NCBI RefSeq assembly: GCF_014637345.1
Contig: NZ_BMEX01000004.1
Coordinates: 186,001 to 250,000 of the forward strand
Source of the DNA: Kroppenstedtia guangzhouensis
Lineage (GTDB): Bacteria; Bacillota; Bacilli; Thermoactinomycetales; DSM-45169
Direction of reading: 5' to 3'
Length of the DNA: 64,000 bases
Shown: positions 61,948 to 64,000 of the stretch, one piece after another
Position numbering within the stretch: position 1 is the first letter of the stretch
Layout of the letters: each line of letters starts with the position of its first letter
Translations under genes and position numbers: made by a program
Notes under the pieces: generated by a model
Told to the model about the DNA's origin: nothing
The model's input: only the letters and a program-made list of their open reading frames with translations
Databases searched by the model: none

Positions 61948-63306
61948 TCATTTTAAATCGGATTCAAAGTAATGGATCTGTTGCAGTTGGAGTTTCTCGA
62001 TACGATATTTTTTCTTGGGAAGCTTGTTGTTATCCGCCAGGGTGTGGGTGAGCCGGGTGACCAGGGTGCCCATGTGGTGCAGGTTTTCCTTGCTGATCTT
62101 ATCCGGGGTATCCTCCTTGGTGTGATAGTACGGATCGGGGTGGTAGTTCAGGAAAGCCGTCGGGATTCCCGCCTCTTCAAAGGGAACGTGATCGCTGCGG
62201 GTGGAGGTGTACCGTTCATAGTCGTGTCCGCCTTTCTTGACGAGTTCCTCGGCCAGATTGGCAACAAAGCTGTCTGCCGTCTCAGAGGCGGTCATGATGC
62301 CGATTGTATCCCCGACTCCAACCATGTCCATATTGATCATGGCCGCGATGTTGTCCCGCTCACCTTTACTCAGGGATTCCACATAGCGGGTGGAGCCGAC
62401 CAGTCCCACTTCTTCCGCTCCAAAGAAGATCACCCTGACATTGTGGTGGAGCTTCTCTTTGGACAGCACCCGGGCCAACTCCAACAGCGTGCCGGTACCG
62501 GAGGCGTTGTCGTTGGCGGCGGCGCTGTCCACACCATCATAATGGGCGCCCACCACAATCGTTTTGGCTTTTTTCGGTCCTTTCTGCGCCGGAATGGTGC
62601 CGATCACATTTTGGGAGTGGCTGGGGAAAAGCTCCACGTCGGCGACCATGGTGGCTTCCACCCTTTGCCCGGTGGTCAGTTGGCTTTTCAATGCTTCCCC
62701 GTCTTCTTTGGACAAGGAGACAACCGGGATCTGTGCGGGTTCTCCCAGGGTGCCGTTGACCGGCCCCTCGGTGTTATTATAGATGATCGCCCCGACGGCA
62801 CCAGCTTGGGCGGCGTTTTGCGCCTTTTCAAAGAAGCTGATCTCTCCCCGTTGGATCAGGGCGATTTTCCCCTTGACGTCTCCGGAGAAGTCTTCAGGAA
62901 GTCCCAGACCGGCATCAGCCAGCTCCGCAGTCAATCCACCCTTCGGAGTGGCCGGAGTGTAGGTGAAGGTGTGGGATTCCAGTGTTTTTTCATCAGGCGT
63001 GGTGATTTTCACTTCAGAACCGTGACTCCGGAAAGCCAGGATCGGAAATGTCTGCCTTTCCACTTTCAGCCCGTATCTTTTCAGTTCTTTCACCAGATAA
63101 TCGGCGGCACGGTGTTCCCCTTCAAACCCTGTCATTCGGGCATTGTCCCGGTCCGCCAGCTTGGCGATATGTCCATAAATCCGCTCCGCTGACACCCGTT
63201 CCGCCGGATTTTTTCCGGAAGGCGGTGTGGCATAGGCCGAAGTGCTGAACACTAAAACGATGGCCAAGGCCAGGACGGAGACAATTCCCACTCGTTTCCC
63301 TTTCAA
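61948..63306 (-). CDS. Secreted M28 family aminopeptidase with PA domain
   Basis: A 452-residue zinc aminopeptidase. Residues 1-26 are a signal peptide ending AYA, a protease-associated (PA) domain spans about 120-220 (GKIALIQRGEISFFEKAQNAAQAGA), and the M28 core holds Zn ligands H255 (GAHYD), D266 (NDNASG), E299 (GAEE), D327 (NMDMVG) and H395 (YHTKED), with E298 as base. Similar to B. subtilis YwaD-type enzymes. TTG start behind AGGAGGGAAGG. Releases N-terminal residues from peptides outside the cell, complementing the subtilase at 4444. Confidence 0.93.
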   Translation of the reverse strand: MKGKRVGIVSVLALAIVLVFSTSAYATPPSGKNPAERVSAERIYGHIAKLADRDNARMTGFEGEHRAADYLVKELKRYGLKVERQTFPILAFRSHGSEVKITTPDEKTLESHTFTYTPATPKGGLTAELADAGLGLPEDFSGDVKGKIALIQRGEISFFEKAQNAAQAGAVGAIIYNNTEGPVNGTLGEPAQIPVVSLSKEDGEALKSQLTTGQRVEATMVADVELFPSHSQNVIGTIPAQKGPKKAKTIVVGAHYDGVDSAAANDNASGTGTLLELARVLSKEKLHHNVRVIFFGAEEVGLVGSTRYVESLSKGERDNIAAMINMDMVGVGDTIGIMTASETADSFVANLAEELVKKGGHDYERYTSTRSDHVPFEEAGIPTAFLNYHPDPYYHTKEDTPDKISKENLHHMGTLVTRLTHTLADNNKLPKKKYRIEKLQLQQIHYFESDLK

Positions 63307-63512
63307 AACCTTCCCTCCTGATCGTTTTATATTTTGTCTGCACTTCGTATATTAATTTAAATCAGAAGATTGTCAATGTTATTTTCGCAGAGTGGTAAGG
63401 ATGTTTTTGTTAAGGATTGATGGAATTGTTTAAGTTTAGGTGAAGATTGAATCCCTTCCTCATTCTCTATGTTATCTTGGGGCCACATGAGAGGATCAGA
63501 GGAGGGGACCTC

Positions 63513-64000
63513 ATGAAAATGGTGCGCTTTATCGAAGAAATCAACGGAATTCGGGCAGTCGCCTGTCTGTTGGTGTTGGCTGTCCATGTATCTGCCGGTG
63601 TTTACTACCAGCAGGGAGGTTGGGACGGGTTCACCCTCTGGGTCAATCAGCTGGCCAGGTTCGGGACACCGGTATTTGCGGTGATCAGCGGATTTATCCT
63701 CTTTCATCAGGTGAAAGTGAAGGGGTTCCGGCTGTGGAGTTTCATCCGTTCCCGGATCCACAAGATCGTCATCCCCTATCTAATCTGGAGCATGGTTTAT
63801 CTGATCATTTTGAAATATGGATACCAGGTGGACCATTTTGTCTCCTGGAAACACTGGGCGATGATGATGGCATCCGGGCGGGCTTTCTACCATTTATATT
63901 TCGTGGCGGTGGTGATTCAGTTTTATCTGATATTCCCTCTTCTTCAACGACTGCTGTGTTCCACAGGTGCCTGGTGGGTGGGGGTCATGATGGCCCTGAC
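63513..64000 (+). CDS. Acyltransferase-3 family membrane protein (partial)
   Basis: The first 162 residues of an acyltransferase-3 (OafA/WecH-type) protein that continues beyond the window. EEINGIRAVACLLVLAVHVS gives the family N-terminal helix with its conserved Arg and His, followed by FGTPVFAVISGFIL and SFIRSRIHKIVIPYLIWS. ATG follows GGAGGGG. Such enzymes O-acylate cell-envelope sugars or polymers. Confidence 0.9.
   Translation, partial: MKMVRFIEEINGIRAVACLLVLAVHVSAGVYYQQGGWDGFTLWVNQLARFGTPVFAVISGFILFHQVKVKGFRLWSFIRSRIHKIVIPYLIWSMVYLIILKYGYQVDHFVSWKHWAMMMASGRAFYHLYFVAVVIQFYLIFPLLQRLLCSTGAWWVGVMMAL

Noticed and set aside
61972-63192. A 406-codon plus-strand frame opposite the M28 peptidase
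   Set aside because: It is the complement of a clear secreted peptidase with full metal site.

Overview
The window reads as a chromosomal segment of a spore-forming Bacillota. The strong Shine-Dalgarno sequences, many TTG/GTG starts, a CopZ-CopA-CsoR cluster, a BpsA/BpsB-type polyketide pair, and above all a subtilase very close to thermitase (same Cys beside the catalytic His, same mature N-terminal motif) point to the Thermoactinomycetaceae (Desmospora/Kroppenstedtia-like). That placement is inference. No rRNA, tRNA or CRISPR array was seen.

Layout. 0-6.7 kb: a nitroreductase, an overlapping operon of an IMPase-fold phosphatase and two GNAT acetyltransferases, a DUF3179 protein, a Gly/Tyr-rich protein, a thermitase-like protease and a small membrane protein. 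7.0-12.3 kb: two same-orientation copies of a decayed IS3/IS150-type element flank a secreted small protein and a two-gene ABC transporter (bacteriocin/immunity-like). 12.6-19.3 kb: a translationally coupled three-gene operon of an AddA-like helicase without nuclease domain, an AddB-like protein that keeps the Fe-S cysteines but seems to lack the nuclease core, and another UvrD/Rep-type helicase. 19.9-21.4 kb: a complete HTH-TPR (RRNPP-type) regulator with its own Phr-like signalling peptide. 21.5-26.6 kb: a broken Mrr endonuclease, an S9 peptidase and a broken TagE-type glucosyltransferase. 26.8-31.0 kb: a polymorphic-toxin locus in which a PrsW-like membrane protease is joined to a putative PD-(D/E)XK nuclease toxin, followed by an immunity gene, an orphan toxin tail and a second immunity gene.

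31-40.3 kb: an MFS transporter, then a complete eight-gene counterpart of the E. coli yhf operon (yhfZ-Y-U-T, php, yhfS-X-W), a conserved set of unknown function, here with a palindromic operator at its promoter. 40.6-49.9 kb: GDPD, a tartrate/malate dehydrogenase, LysR regulator, 3-hydroxyacyl-CoA dehydrogenase, a nonsense-mutated paralogue of the quorum-sensing regulator, and a TcyP-like cystine symporter. 50-52 kb: PadR with a badly rearranged HAAS/DUF4153 operon that contains an internal inversion. 52.3-55.5 kb: copZ-copA-csoR with three CsoR-type operators. 55.7-64 kb: coaA, bpsAB-like type III PKS plus methyltransferase, a ChaB-like protein, azlCD, an M28 aminopeptidase and the start of an acyltransferase-3 protein.

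A roughly 120-bp palindromic element with terminal inverted repeats is dispersed in three near-complete copies and one partial copy. Several genes between 21.7 and 27.1 kb carry single-base changes in homopolymers, so pseudogene, phase-variation and sequence-error explanations must be kept apart there.
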